From contig JAJEKV010000064.1 of assembly GCA_021234155.1 (NCBI GenBank), positions 1,612,001 to 1,676,000 on the forward strand: a stretch of DNA of 64,000 nucleotides, written 5' to 3'. The notes beneath the pieces are model-generated. The model did not search any database and was not told the origin of the DNA. It worked only from the letters and a program-made list of their open reading frames with translations. Source of the stretch: Isoetes taiwanensis (lineage: Eukaryota > Streptophyta > Lycopodiopsida > Isoetales > Isoetaceae). The translations under genes and the position numbers were made by a program. Each line of letters opens with the position of its first letter. Position 1 is the stretch's first letter. Of this stretch, positions 21,261-33,140 are shown piece by piece.

Positions 21261-24200
21261 AGCTTCTCCTAACTACAAAGCATGAGAAGGTTGAATTCAT
21301 TTTCGTCTTCTTTCTGCCGAATGACTGCATCATTCCTCTTTATCAGATCATCTTTCAACTTCTTTACTAGAACACCCAAAACAATGTCTAAAGTTGCAAA
21401 GTTGGTCACGACAAAGTCGCCTTCTATAGGAAGGTTGTAACAATTAGTATGTTCTTATAGATCGCGAATTAGAAGTTCTGGAGTTGGGCGTTCTCGTTTC
21501 TCAGTTGTGGTGGACGAGGAGGCCATAGATTCGAGATGTAATGAAAGGAAGGACGGTAGTATTCTATCCCGAGTAAGGAACATGATTCAAAGAGTTATGA
21601 AAGACCCTAATTTATACACATCAAATCTTGATTATATTGAGTACAATCGACAACTTCTACATGTCAAGAGCGGACCATTGTCTGGTAAGATTCTATAGAC
21701 ATTATACATAGAAGACATTTTTCATGGAAGAAGGTTAGTATACACATATTGTCCTCTTGAGGAATGTATGCATTTCATGTGCAATCTTTGTGTTAATCAC
21801 ACCATGCGAAATCTTCACACACATTTTAAAAGCAAGTGACGAGCTTCTCTTTCTGTGATCTTTCTATCATGGTAGACCTAATTAAAAAAATAAATAAGAA
21901 AGAAAATAAAGATTGTTCATATGTTTCTAATTTCTTTTTTCATTACAAAATTGAAATATGTACAAGCATAGAGAGAGAAAAAAGAAAGAAGAAAAAAGTC
22001 AGCTCCTCTAGGAGTTGAAAGAGGAACCGGATGCTCGTGAATACGAGTATGAGCATAGGGCCGAGTAAACTCTCCATGGTAGGCGGTAATGGTTCTATCT
22101 TGTTCCTTCAACAAGATTGCCTGCCCGAAAACCATGTATTCATACTCTGTTACCTTTTTTCTCTGGCTCATCGAGTTAGGCATGGACTGCATTGCACGCT
22201 TCGATAGTTGCTCGCAATCATCATGCTTTTCTTGGAGGAACTGGGTTTGCTCCTTTACTTGTGCCCGAATGTTTTTCATTTCTTGCACAAGCACTTTGGA
22301 CAAGATCTTAGTAGGAATGGAGGTGGAGCTGGAGGCAACAGGAAAAGATTTGTAGAATGGTGAAGGAAGAGATACACAAGAATTTGAGAAAGCAGATAGA
22401 CGCAATGTTTTGATACAAGAATGCTAATCTTTGGCATCCAATGCTTTATGTAGGAGATTTCTGTGGCTCCTATTACTGAGAAAGATGGGATAATAAAATC
22501 ATATGAACCAAAATGATAGCATGCACATAGGCAACAATATCCTAGTTTTCGTATCATGAGAGCTGTTTGATAGCTGTGACCATTTATTTGAGTCAAAACA
22601 TACAATTTGCAGATCACTAATTCTGGCAATCAGAGCGTATAATCTTCAAATCCATCTCATCAATCGCTAGGTCGTACAATTTCTGGCATCACTATGATAG
22701 CGGTACGCAAATGCCATGCCATCTACTTTTGATAGCTTAGTATAATGTTCCGTACGAATAGACATTAGGTACTCCGTTGATTGAGCATATATCCCATGTT
22801 TAACTTACTAATCGGGAATAAAGACTCGATAAAAAGAATGGATTTAATCATTTTGGATTGTATCTTTATTAGTTCCTTACAACTCATGTGGTTATCCATT
22901 TGCTTCTCTTCCAGAAAACTTGTAAGTCCCAGACAAAATTCAGGCTTCAAACACCTGGAAGCAACTATAGATCTGATCTTGGACCTGAAATAGAAATAAT
23001 CAATATACGTATTTTCCATAATGTTAGAATTAAATTTTGTTGTAGCCACCGTCCAAGAAAACAGTATTTCATTACCTTTCTAAAAGCCAATAAAAAAAGA
23101 AGACCTCCCGAGAAAATATAATCTTCGTAATTAGTAGTTACCATGCATATAAGAATCCGCATGCAAAAAAAAAAAAAGTCGGAATTGGGAGTCTTTGGAT
23201 TGTTTTTCTGACTAATAATTTTCTTTTTGATAAATTGGTTCTACAGGTCCACATTTTTTAGAGTGAAAAGTTAAGATCATATTCATCAGCACAATTGAAA
23301 ATGACACTTTCAGTAACAAATAGATCCAACTCTTTCAAGAGGAGGACAGCATCGGAGATGTTGCTGATTTCCTCATCATTTAGCATCTCCCACAAAGTGT
23401 ACTGTAGAAGCTTTTATCATCATATAGTTTCACTAAGTTTGTGCTCGTTGCTAGTCATACTAGTAAAAGAAGTGTGAAAGTCTTTTACAACTAAGGAATA
23501 TTACATTATGAATAAGGCTACATGCTTCACTTAAGTTCTTTGATTATTTTGTGTTGTTTGTCTTTCATCTTAGTACATTATCTGAAACAACACATAAATA
23601 ATTCTTGGATGCAAATCATGGAAAAAAAAAATGTTTAGATGCATTAGTAGGTAGGTGCATGATCTGCTACAATGCTTAATGGCTAATGAGACTATTATTC
23701 AGCCGTATAATGCAAATAAAGATAAAATAGTAGAAGGAATGATGACGGTAATATCTGGATATATCACAATGTTAATGCTGCTGCTACAGCAAAATGAAGA
23801 TAGCCCCATAGATGGCAACAGATGGCAAGGGTTACCTTTATGCTCATTTTGTACTCAAGGAGAAAAAGTGAGCTGAGTGGGAAGATATAGGAAGTTATAT
23901 TCAGGTGCACAAGTCCTACTAGACATCCAAGCCCTGCCAGAATAATGCCACTTGATCCATTTGAAGCACCATGAGCTTTATAGAATCTGGGGCATCAGGT
24001 TAGTAAGTGAGATGCCCCCATTTGGCCAGACTATAAGAAAGTCCATTTCTGCCAAGAGCTTAAGTGTTGAAGCATTACCGTATGAAGTTCAAAAGACAAT
24101 CTGGAATGACCCCTGTCATCAAGTTGTATGACATCTTTAGGGAGATTATTCTTGCGAATAAGCATATCGCTTTTGACACATATTTCGTAATCAGGTTATA

Positions 24201-24326
24201 ACTAAGATCCATGTATCAAAAGATCATTCAATATCTAGTGCATGGTCACATATCCAACTGAGCAATGTAGTGTGGTGTGTGGTCACATGTCCAGTTGGAT
24301 GCTGCCTAGTAACATGATGTTAAAAC
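21261..24326. other. no clear gene; AT-rich
   Basis: Only short frames. The best is 22405-21917 on the minus strand: about 130 plausible residues with a charged heptad-like part (LVQEMKNIRAQVKEQTQFLQ) and then TRPYAHTRIHEHPVPLSTPR, running into low complexity. I do not recognise it. A plus-strand frame at 21507-21698 (SILSRVRNMIQRVMKDPNLY) is likewise unassigned. Confidence 0.4.
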
Positions 24327-24373
24327 ATCTATCTATCTATTTATCTATCCATCCATCCATCCATCCATCCATC
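24327..24373. repeat. (TATC)n/(CATC)n microsatellite
   Basis: Tetranucleotide repeat changing from ATCT units to ATCC units, about 200 bp left of E1. Confidence 0.9.
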
Positions 24374-24570
24374 TGAATGAGGGATGTCACTACTTGCTTT
24401 CCATAAGTGGAACGGTTGATTTTATCACTTTCTAGCTACTTTTAAACCATAATGGTGGTGATCTATTTTCTCAATATTTTGTAGAAACAAATTAGTAAAT
24501 AAAGGATATGCTTATTACATAATTAACATCTCCTACTTTCGGCAAATTTCGTACAATTAGGATGCAATGT

Positions 24571-24574
24571 TATC
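24571..24574. repeat. TATC target-site duplication, left of E1
   Basis: The four bases TATC directly precede GGGTGAAAG. The same four bases directly follow CTTTCACCC at 34760-34763. Confidence 0.8.
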
Positions 24575-24599
24575 GGGTGAAAGCATGTTGTAGTGGAAC
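24575..24599 (+). repeat. E1 left terminal inverted repeat
   Basis: GGGTGAAAGCATGTTGTAGT followed by GGAAC; exact inverse of 34735-34759. Confidence 0.9.
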
Positions 24600-25684
24600 A
24601 CCCTGGGTGTCCCCCCTGTCCTCCTAAAAATGTGGTGGGAGATATCAAATTTGTGGTGCGATTTTAAATGTTTGTTTGGCGCCTAGTGCATGTACTGCCC
24701 CGATTCAATCATTTCTTGAACTGCAACAACCCGATTCCTACGCCACCCGTCCCATTCCAATTTCCTACGCCACCCGGCCCCATTCCAATCTCCACCGAAC
24801 CGATTTCTAAACCCACGACCCACCCGCCTTTCCTGGAGCACACGGCTATGGCGCTTTAATCCGTTGTGGATCAATCCGTTCATACCTTCAATCATTTAAT
24901 TTGGAAGCAAATCTGCCTAAAAATCTCAAACCGGAGCACATGTAAGAGAAAGAGAACTCCGTAACAAGAACGGGATCATAAAAAGACGCCAAAGGAAAAG
25001 ACAAAGGGAAGCTAAAGAAGAATCAGCATAAATTGCAACAAATAGAGGGAGGATCCACTGTAAACGGCCTCTACCAAAGGATGGTATTAAAATTGTTATC
25101 TTCATTTCATAGCACCACTAAAGGCTTGTCTAACAAATGATAAGAAAGAGGTTTTACTAGATTATCTCAGGATGACACAATGGACAAATGCATTTGGCTA
25201 AGAGCTGAAAGATTTGCAAGCCAAGAGCATTGTGGTCAGCAACCTCGTGGCTTCCATTCAACTTGTGAAGAAGTCTAACAAAGAATGGCGCTTTAGCAGC
25301 CAAGAGTAGTTGCCTTGCTATGGCCGTAAGAGGAAGCATTAATACCGAAAGTGCTAATCCCGCCGCTGTTCGGGGTTTTGGTAAACCGCAAGGTGTTCAT
25401 CCTAGGAATCTTACCAAAGCAAAATTGAAGAGGGAAGAGATAGATTGCAAAAGGGGGAAATGGGTTTTGTACAAAAGAGTTAGAAGAGCAGATGCAATTC
25501 CCAATTCGTCATAGAACTTGTGCAGCAATTTTGGACCCAAAACAAAAGGGGGTCTCTCAAATGCAAAGGGTGTTAAGTTCTGGGAAGATTGGAACTAAAT
25601 GTAAGAGAGGATCATGCCACTCACTATCCGGAAGAATCACGTGTTATTTCATTTCTTCATCTTCACCACATTTTTATTGTTAAT

Positions 25685-26165
25685 GTGGTATGTGGTTAGT
25701 GATTGCTTGTGATATGTGGTTGCCGTGGTTAGTGATTGCTTGTGGTGTGTGGTGTCTATTAATCTTTGTGATATATGATATGTCTTTGCCTAGTGTGGTG
25801 AGGCACGTGGTGTGAAATAAATGTCGTCAATATATGCTTTGTGGTGCCTAGTGTGGTGAATAACATGGTGTAAAAATACATCTTTGTAATATATGCTATG
25901 TGGTGCCTAGTGTGGTGAAAAATATGGTGTAAAATAAATGCTCTAAATATAACGCTTTGTGGTGCCTAGTGTGGTGAATAATATGGTGTAAAATAAATGC
26001 TGTAATATATGCTATGTGGTCCCTAGTGTGGTGAATAACATGGTGTGGTGTCTAGTGTGGTGCCTAGTGTGGTGCCTAGTGTGGTTAAAAATATGGTGTA
26101 AAATAAATGCTGTAATATATTCTATGTGGTGCCTAGTGTGGTGAATAACGAGGTGTAAGATGAAT
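25685..26165. repeat. TGTGGTG-rich satellite-like array in E1
   Basis: Irregular tandem units built from 'gtggtgcctagtgtggtgaata', 'acatggtgtaaaataaatg' and 'ctgtaatatatgctat', roughly 60-70 bp each. Shorter sub-repeats of 'gtgtggtgcctagt' lie near 26040-26085. The core TGTGGTG is the motif that recurs just inside both E1 ends. Confidence 0.8.
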
Positions 26166-26212
26166 GTCTGTAATATATGCTATGTTTAATAGAAATCTCA
26201 CTGTTTAATTGA

Positions 26213-26918
26213 CAGGGTGAAAGTGACACACAAAAAAATTACATTAAGGATGGACAGAATGGGACAGAGAATCATTGGAAATCTGTCACATCAAATGCAA
26301 GGTCAATCATTCAAAAGCTGGCTGTGCAGGAAGCATTGGGGGAAAACCATAAATCTAGTTTTGCATGCAGACATTGGCTTATCACAATCCAGCTATGGCG
26401 GAAGAAAATGAAGGAGAACACGAGCACAAACAATTTCACCAGGTTCAAATGCAACAGATCCGGTAGGACCTATCTTTGGAGCAAATAAACCCAGGAACAG
26501 AGGCGGATATTAGGGGAGCGGAGGACCCATGAATTCGAGGTATTCTAGGCTTAAAACATAGGTTAATTCCCGATGGGCTTAAAGAATTAGAAGCCAAAGG
26601 CGTTGATAGGCGGTTGCCTTTCTTTGTAGTAGATGTTGTTTTACACGGATGATGTTGTTTACACGTGCGGTCGAGAGACTTAACAGAGCCGGGTGCAGCC
26701 GCCGGGTGGTTCTGGGGGTGGTGTATGATTCCGAGGATGAATTCTCAGCTCTCTTGAGGAAGGAAGAGGATATGTTCATCCAACTAAAGCAGGAAATGAT
26801 CCATGCTTCAGCCATTAAAAAGTGCTCGACAGGCCGGATGCATGGAGACACAACAACTGAGACAATACTTTATGAATCAGATCATAAGTGGGAGCGGCTT
26901 GAGAAGCTCATGTTTTAG
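26213..26918 (+). pseudogene. unrecognised coding-like fragments in E1
   Basis: Two stretches look translated. From about 26214 one frame gives YIKDGQNGTENHWKSVTSNA then RSIIQKLAVQEALGENHKSS and LITIQLWRKKMKENTS. From 26649 another gives VVLGVVYDSEDEFSALLRKE and DMFIQLKQEMIHASAIKKCS. A stretch between them reads GLIPDGLKELEAKGVDRRLP. Position and strand are where a transposase would be expected if E1 mirrors E2, but none of the E2 transposase motifs is present and I cannot name a family. Confidence 0.25.
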
Positions 26919-27504
26919 TGTTGTGGATTACACCAACTATTCAACGTAAACACTTGATGAAGTCTTGAACATTTGGAAGAAGAAGAAGAGTTACGATCTC
27001 ACAATGCGGGGATCGATTGAGGCACTGAATTGTATGTCATCTCTAATGCATTTTGATAATACTAGAAGCTTCGGGGTTATAGTTTTCCCTCGATTTTTCT
27101 CGCATACTTCATTTCATAAGAAGTATGAACTATTCTACCTGGGTATGGTAGATTTCCATATGTATTTTTCTCCCTTTGAAATATAAAAACAACGTTTGCA
27201 TCACCACCACGCTTTTCACCACGGCTTTCACCACATTTCACCATAATCAGCCGGGGGCATTGACCATTTTTTGACCCTCGAGGAAAATGGAATGGCTCTC
27301 AATTCTGATAGTATCTTGACTGATTTTGGTGACGGCAATATATGGATCCCAAATTAGGTCCCCGAATTGATATGAAAGTATTAGGAAAATCCACTTCATC
27401 AGAGCAATTGTGTAAAGGGTAATCGTGATAGATACTTTTATGAATATAAAGAAGTTTACATTTTGCATTCTCATTTTTTATGCTTGATTCTGAGAAATTT
27501 GTAC

Positions 27505-27945
27505 TTAGGCACTAAGGCACAGTGGTATCTGTTTTTAGAAACAGGGCACGTGGTAAAATGTAATTAGAAATTTACACAAGGCACAAATTTACACAAGACA
27601 CAAAGCCATTACAAACTATTTTCTGGATTAAACAAAAGGCACAAGGCACGGATTACGGTCGACACAAGGCCATCATATGTTAAAAACGTAAGATACCGTA
27701 ATACTTCGTAATTAGAAATTTACACAAGGTTCAAAAAGGCACAAGGCCATTATATATTCAAAAGGCACTAAAGGCCATCATATATTACAAAGAGGCACTA
27801 AGGCCCAGATCACAAGGGTGAGTTCACAAGGGGTGAGATCAAATGAAGGCACTAAGGCCTATATACCATCCGCTTTTTCAAAAATACAAAGGCACAAAAG
27901 GCCCACAGAGACTAACTTGATCAAAAAAAAAAAAAAGTGGCACAA
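27505..27945. repeat. AAGGCAC-motif degenerate repeat in E1
   Basis: 'aaggcac', 'ggcacaa' and 'cactaaggcc' occur many times in varied spacing over about 440 bp. There is no fixed period. Confidence 0.6.
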
Positions 27946-28635
27946 AGGGACTTCAAGCTTCATCTGTAAGAAAAAAGTGAAGAAAAATTAGTTTAGAATA
28001 CAAGAAAGCAAAAATTTAATGCATGCATGCTACTTACTCAGAGAAAATTTTGGAGTTCTAAAAAACTTCATGTTCTTCTTCGCCTCTTCTACCTCTTCTT
28101 CTTCTTCTTCTTGGTTACGGTCTTCGCCGATTAGGATTATCGAAATCTTGGGAATCAAATTGATCATCAAGAAGCTTCATCGAGGAATCGAATTAGAGGA
28201 GGATTCCACCTCTTCCGAAAGCTCGAAAGATCTTGAGCTTTAAGAGGTGGAATCAGCTCGAGCTCTCGTGCCTCGGGGCTCTCGCACTTGGGCTCGTGTT
28301 CTTGCTCCAAAGAAATGGTAATTTGGCCAAGATCCTATTTCATAACCGCCATCACCCGCGCCAAAGGAATTGAAAGCGGTTTCAGGCTTAGGGGGGGAGG
28401 CGAGAGAGCGAGAGGGAGAGGGAGAGGCAGAGAGGGAGAGCTGGCGGCAAAGCTCGACATTCTCATTGGAAGGAATTGGACGATGCTTCTCCTTCACGAC
28501 CAGTCATGCGAAATTAATTTCGTAGGCTACGATTTTAGGATTTCGTACCATTAGCATCTTTATTCCTAAAGATTTAGTAGGCAACTAATAATAACCTCGA
28601 AAGGACCATTATTTTATTTTCTAAAAAACATAAAA

Positions 28636-28638
<3 letters not shown>

Positions 28639-28692
<54 letters not shown>
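28639..28692. repeat. (AT)n microsatellite
   Basis: About 26 uninterrupted AT units, directly left of the minisatellite. Confidence 0.95.
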
Positions 28693-28694
<2 letters not shown>

Positions 28695-28719
28695 ATCCTG
28701 AATTGGCCATTCATGAATA

Positions 28720-29385
28720 GCTCCAACATGCCACCTACGATGCACCACATGATTCACCAAATGCACCACATGATTCACCACATGCACCATTTGCATCACC
28801 AAACATGTTGGTCAATGAAAGTCAAACATGTAACAAAGGTCATGTAAAGGCTCAAGCATGCCAAGGTGGCTCAAATATGCCACCTAGGCTCCAACATGCC
28901 AAGGTGGCTCAAACATGCCACGTAAGCTCCAACATGCCACCTACGATGCACCACATGATTCACCACATGATTCACCAAATGCACCTCATGATTCACCACA
29001 TGCACCATTTGCATCACCAAACATGTTGGTCAATGAAAGTCAAACATGTAACAAAGGTCATGTAAAGGCTCAAGCATGCCAAGGTGGCTCAAATATGCCA
29101 CCTAGGCTCCAACATGCCAAGGTGGCTCAAACATGCCACGTAAGCTCCAACATGCCACCCACGATGCACCACATGATTCACCACATGATTCACCAAATGC
29201 ACCTCATGATTCACCACATGCACCATTTGCATCACCAAACATGTTGGTCAATGAAAGTCAAACATGCCACGTAAGCTCCAACATGCCACCTACGATTCAC
29301 CACATGATTCACCACATGGTTCACCAAATGCACCGCATGATTCACCACATGCACCATTTGCATCACCACATCTATCACGACATGT
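28720..29385. repeat. ~210-bp minisatellite, four units
   Basis: Units start at 28720, 28926, 29144 and 29274, each with 'gctccaacatgccacc'. The first two are 206 and 218 bp, the third is 130 bp (inner part deleted) and the last is partial. Inside, 'caccacatgattcaccacatg' is repeated, again carrying CACCACA (TGTGGTG inverted). Long frames rich in Met and His cross this array in several phases; they reflect the repeat, not a gene. Confidence 0.9.
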
Positions 29386-29699
29386 AACACCACATTGTCA
29401 TGAATCTTTGAATACATCAATTTCTTCTGGAGATTTGAACTCCACCAGAGTGTTGCTCTGGTCACCCAGAGAAAAGTCTATTGTATACAATAGTATACAA
29501 CAATGTACATTAGAGTGTCAATGAAAGAATAGGTTACAAGAATAACCTCTTTGGTTACAATAATACAAACATGTGATTACAAGTAAAGATCTATTGATCT
29601 GTCAACCTCGACTTCATTACTACAAAGAATCGTGGCTTCACAACATCAATCATCATTACCGTGTCCAACCAACAAACAAGAACTAGAAATTGGTACACC

Positions 29700-30470
29700 A
29701 CGCAACAAACATATCGGGCCTCACATTGGATGAGTAATACCTTCAAATTCTGAACTCACCTTGCATTGGGATAGTATGTCCAAGTCTCAGACATCTTGCA
29801 GCCACAACTTTCTTTACAAAGACACATATAGCGGGACCACCACGACCAAGAATCGACCGAGTGGGGAACTTGTAATTTTCTTGTGACGCAGCTTTATGGT
29901 GCTTGGGAATTTTGTGTTTGCATCCTCAACAAAACTCATGACAAAGTCGGAGCCCTTGTACATTTCTAGGTTTTGTCAAAATGGTACACACACAGGCGGG
30001 TCGACATTTAACCGGGTGACCTCCAAGATAGCGATAACATCTTTGGCGAGAATGGTACATTCCGAAATTGCAAGTTGAGGGTGCAAATGAGTTTTGTCCT
30101 TTGAAGCAAGCTCATTCGACGGTAATGTGTAAATGAGCGGATCTATGAAATGGAACCTCTGTTCCATGTCATGCTTGATCTTGAGAATTGGTGCATACAC
30201 ACGCCAAAGTCCAAGGTCCGGTAAAACAAGATGATTTAAGAAACAACGAAAGACTTCAAATCTGAGTTGTTTATATTAAATTACTAACCTCATGAAGAAA
30301 TGGACTATCCTCCACCGAACCAATCCCTACTTTTCTCCAATATTACGATTGCCTCTTGATCAAGCACAAGAGGCTCTGCAATCCTTTAAACACTTCAAGT
30401 GGCAAGTGTTCTGGTCGGATGTGCGCTCTTAACACTGCAGTCCTCGTGCTGGTGGTGTAAGTTTACATTC
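29700..30470 (-). pseudogene. unrecognised coding-like exons in E1
   Basis: Read leftward, the pieces are HIRPEHLPLEVFKGLQSLLC (about 30430-30370), then YAPILKIKHDMEQRFHFIDP and AISECTILAKDVIAILEVTR (30200-29976), then NLEMYKGSDFVMSFVEDANT (about 29970-29910), and after a frame change RSILGRGGPAICVFVKKVVA with ARCLRLGHTIPMQ ending at a GTGAG donor-like site. They look like exons or a frameshifted single gene on the same strand as, and downstream of, the FCP1-like gene. I do not recognise the family. Confidence 0.3.
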
Positions 30471-30653
30471 AACAAATGGAAGATCATTGAAAACCTTGAG
30501 GAACATTGAAATAGCCAAGAAATGAACAATTGAAGTAAAACTTTGTTTATATTAAAAAGTCAAGAGAGGTTACATCATATACACAATAATACTATTTCTA
30601 GGCTTTAGTTCTATGTTTTTTCATCATATTAATACAAATTTGACTCTCGATTG

Positions 30654-31253
30654 TCAAACATATTCAAGATTTTGTTGCTTTTCGACATAACTTTGCACAT
30701 TCCACGCCTTCAAAGAACCCCCAAGCCAAACCTTTAGATCATTCATGAGGAAATTGCCATCTACTCTGTCAGGGCTCCAGCTGTTTGGACAGATCATGGT
30801 GTTTGGCGCATTGAGGTACCCTTTGTATCTGCTGTCATCAATGAGAAGCACGTTCTCTTTTGTGAAACCTGGAAATTCGTCGTAGACCTTTTTCAGGTGC
30901 TTCAAAAAAATTGGCTTTTTACTGTTAAATAAATTTGTGTTGGTACAGTGATCCTGACTCCATATGAACTTGAATTTGTCCTTGTGTTTCATCAATGCTC
31001 CCTTAACTATGACTCTCAAGTTTTGAGCCTGCAGGCTGGACCAAAGTGCTATATGAAAATTCTGACTGCACCAATCTATGAACTCGGCCCAGCCTGGTCT
31101 AGTTACTACCCACTTGGTTCTGTTAAGTGTGATCAACTTAACATCATCTTCTTTGGCAGTGGGTATGGACTCACTCTTGTCATAGCTTCTACCCAGAACT
31201 CCATTGTAGTAAAAAACAAGCAGGATTGGGCTTAACCTTGTAGTCTTCTGCAT
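30654..31253 (-). CDS. FCP1/NIF-like phosphatase domain, C-terminal exon of the E1 gene
   Basis: A 199-codon open stretch matching the FCP1 homology (HAD-type) domain used by CTD phosphatases and TIM50-like proteins. Motifs in order: VVTRPGWAEFIDWC at 49-62, ALWSS at 69-73 (motif II), KKPIFLKHLKKV at 112-123 (motif III lysine) and LLIDDSRYKGYLNAPNT at 136-152 (motif IV double Asp). The expected nucleophile motif, D-x-(D/N)-G, reads FYYNGVL at 14-20: the first Asp is Tyr15 (TAC, one base from GAC) and the second position is Asn17. As written it is probably a pseudo-phosphatase. The ATG at 31253 may not be the start, because upstream segments on the same strand belong to the same gene by comparison with E2. 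Confidence 0.75.
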   Translation of the reverse strand: MQKTTRLSPILLVFYYNGVLGRSYDKSESIPTAKEDDVKLITLNRTKWVVTRPGWAEFIDWCSQNFHIALWSSLQAQNLRVIVKGALMKHKDKFKFIWSQDHCTNTNLFNSKKPIFLKHLKKVYDEFPGFTKENVLLIDDSRYKGYLNAPNTMICPNSWSPDRVDGNFLMNDLKVWLGGSLKAWNVQSYVEKQQNLEYV

Positions 31254-31467
31254 GGACAGAGTTGGTGCAGGGCTGGAAACTTCTGCTTCAGCATTTCTTG
31301 GTGCAGGGCTGGAAACTTCGCTTCAAAGATCTATTCGATGCGGGGATGGAAACTTCTGCTTCAGAATGTCTTGGAGGTGTCTTTTGCTTGGAATTCTGCT
31401 CTTGCTTTTTCTCTGAGACACTTCCAGCTGCAAAAATTTAACAGATTCGGTAACTATATGGGTCAAA

Positions 31468-31992
31468 TTAAAAAGAAGACAGGCACAAAAGGTTGGAAGT
31501 TACCTTGTGACTTACATTCCGCAACGATTTGTTCAGATCATAACCCCGATGCATCTGCTGATTTGGCGATTGGTGTGGAGCATGACTTAATGCATCCGTT
31601 GATCCGGCGATTCTTGTCCGCTTGGAGCACCCCATCAAGCTTGACTTGATGCACCCTCTTGATTTGTTGACATCTACTGATTTGTCCGACTTCCTGTAAC
31701 CTGATGCATCTTCTGATTTGCCCGAGTTTCTATCTGTGTCTAATGCTTTCGAAGGGGTGTGAGTGTCTTGTCCCCCTAACTGACCACATTGTACATCTAT
31801 ATCTACAAAGTAGGGATGAAGAAGTAAGCTACATATCCCAATTGCATCAAACAAGACTTGGTTACCTTTGAGGGTAGAAAATAATTCCCTTTTTGGTGTG
31901 CTAGATGGACTCACATAGTCATTGCCACCAGTATGAACAGTTAGACTCGAATTAGTAAACGGCACCATGCTCGCAAACTGGAATTGAATCAC
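31468..31992 (-). CDS. low-complexity linker region of the E1 FCP1-like gene
   Basis: A 174-codon frame rich in Ser, Asp, Lys and Asn (SGKSEDASGYRKSDKSVDVN, then SSLMGCSKRTRIAGSTDALS). It lies between the zinc-type exon and the FCP1-like exon on the same strand, where E2 also has a low-complexity segment. No domain is visible. Whether all of it is translated is uncertain. Confidence 0.35.
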   Translation of the reverse strand: MIQFQFASMVPFTNSSLTVHTGGNDYVSPSSTPKRELFSTLKGNQVLFDAIGICSLLLHPYFVDIDVQCGQLGGQDTHTPSKALDTDRNSGKSEDASGYRKSDKSVDVNKSRGCIKSSLMGCSKRTRIAGSTDALSHAPHQSPNQQMHRGYDLNKSLRNVSHKVTSNLLCLSSF

Positions 31993-32491
31993 AATTGATT
32001 GTAACTATGCTTTGGTTTTTAACTAAGCTCCGGACTTTTTTACTCTCTTTTACGATGTTCCTATTTTTATATATCTAAAGTATCCCCTAAAATGAGCGAA
32101 ATCTCTCATCCTGAGGGGCACTTTAGATACACAAAACAGAGAAGCAAAAGAGACTAAGCCAGCCAGATCTTGTTTTATGTCGGGGCTTACTCCTTTTCGA
32201 AGTTTCTGCTTGAGGTATCTAATTAAGCCACCGAGTGGCGATGTCATCCTAGGGGCAAATTAGATACGATAAACAAAAACGAAGGAGACTAAGCCAGGCT
32301 TACTCTCTTTTGAGCTACCTATAAGTGCTCACCGTAAGTGCCTCGTTAGCTTGAAGTTGCTTTTGATCCTCCCTACTCACACCTAAGGCTTGTACCCATC
32401 TTTGTAGAAACTTCATGACAAAGAATTCTCAATGCAACTTGATGATTACAAATCCAGCAAAGTGAACATAAATTTGTCAATGAGAATACAA

Positions 32492-32692
32492 TTATACTAA
32501 GCACTTCAGGAATTTTGTTATGAAGTACCTCAAGAGGCTGAGCAGACATGGAAGATGGTATTGGTGACTGCATTCAACAATCAAAGTTGGTAGTGGTTTT
32601 CCCATCCACTGGAGGATCTTGCCACAGAATGGACAGCCACTACCATAATCTTCAACCTTTATCAAGCTCTGGAAGTAGTGGATCCAAGACAA
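32492..32692 (-). CDS. zinc-type (RING-like) exon of the E1 FCP1-like gene
   Basis: The frame contains GCPFCGKILQWMGKPLPTLI then VECSHQYHLPCLLSLL. CxxC followed after about 18 residues by C-x-H-x2-H-x2-C looks like part of a RING or PHD-like zinc cluster, though a full set of eight ligands cannot be counted here. The matching part of E2 reads CGHHYHVSC. Fusing a zinc cluster to an FCP1-like domain is unusual to my knowledge. Confidence 0.45.
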   Translation of the reverse strand: MSWIHYFQSLIKVEDYGSGCPFCGKILQWMGKPLPTLIVECSHQYHLPCLLSLLRYFITKFLKCLV

Positions 32693-32813
32693 ATAAAGGA
32701 AGACGGTCCTTGCAAGACAGAAACCTCTCTAACCTTGGTTCCAAAGACTTTCAATGTCAAGCAGTTCCGCCTTCCACCGGCGGCCAGATTAAGCTCCTCG
32801 ATTTTTGTGCCGC

Positions 32814-33140
32814 TCAAGTTACGGTAATAGTTCCTTCCGGCTCAGACCTCGTATCTTGGCATATAGCCCGAATACCGTCTGCACGACTTGGTTTATCCTT
32901 AATCATTCCTTCCCATTTTTTTAAATCTTTATTCATCTTCTCGGTCTGGAACTCAAGTTGTTGAACCTTCATTTGTAGCACCTGCAGGCTTTGATCACAA
33001 GTTTGCAACCTTGCCTTACACTGAATCACTTCTGATCTTGTAGAGTTGATCCATTCTCCCAGTGTCCTGTTGAATTCATCTGGAAAGTAATCCAAGGTTA
33101 GTACCACATGACACAACAGGCACCACTTTACACACCACAA
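32814..33140 (-). CDS. coiled-coil exon of the E1 FCP1-like gene
   Basis: Over about 90 codons the text is EFNRTLGEWINSTRSEVIQC, then QSLQVLQMKVQQLEFQTEKM and NKDLKKWEGMIKDKPSRADG. Hydrophobic residues recur at heptad spacing, which predicts a coiled coil. The first 20 or so codons of the open frame run into the CACCACA-rich array and are probably intron. Confidence 0.45.
   Translation of the reverse strand: MWCVKWCLLCHVVLTLDYFPDEFNRTLGEWINSTRSEVIQCKARLQTCDQSLQVLQMKVQQLEFQTEKMNKDLKKWEGMIKDKPSRADGIRAICQDTRSEPEGTITVT

Noticed and set aside
26214-26225. GGGTGAAAGT inside E1 as another transposon end
   Set aside because: Only ten bases match, with no inverted partner and no flanking direct repeat.
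28805-29524. Long Met/His-rich ORFs such as HMIHHMIHQMHLMIHHMHHL
   Set aside because: They come from the 210-bp minisatellite; all phases give similar low-complexity frames.
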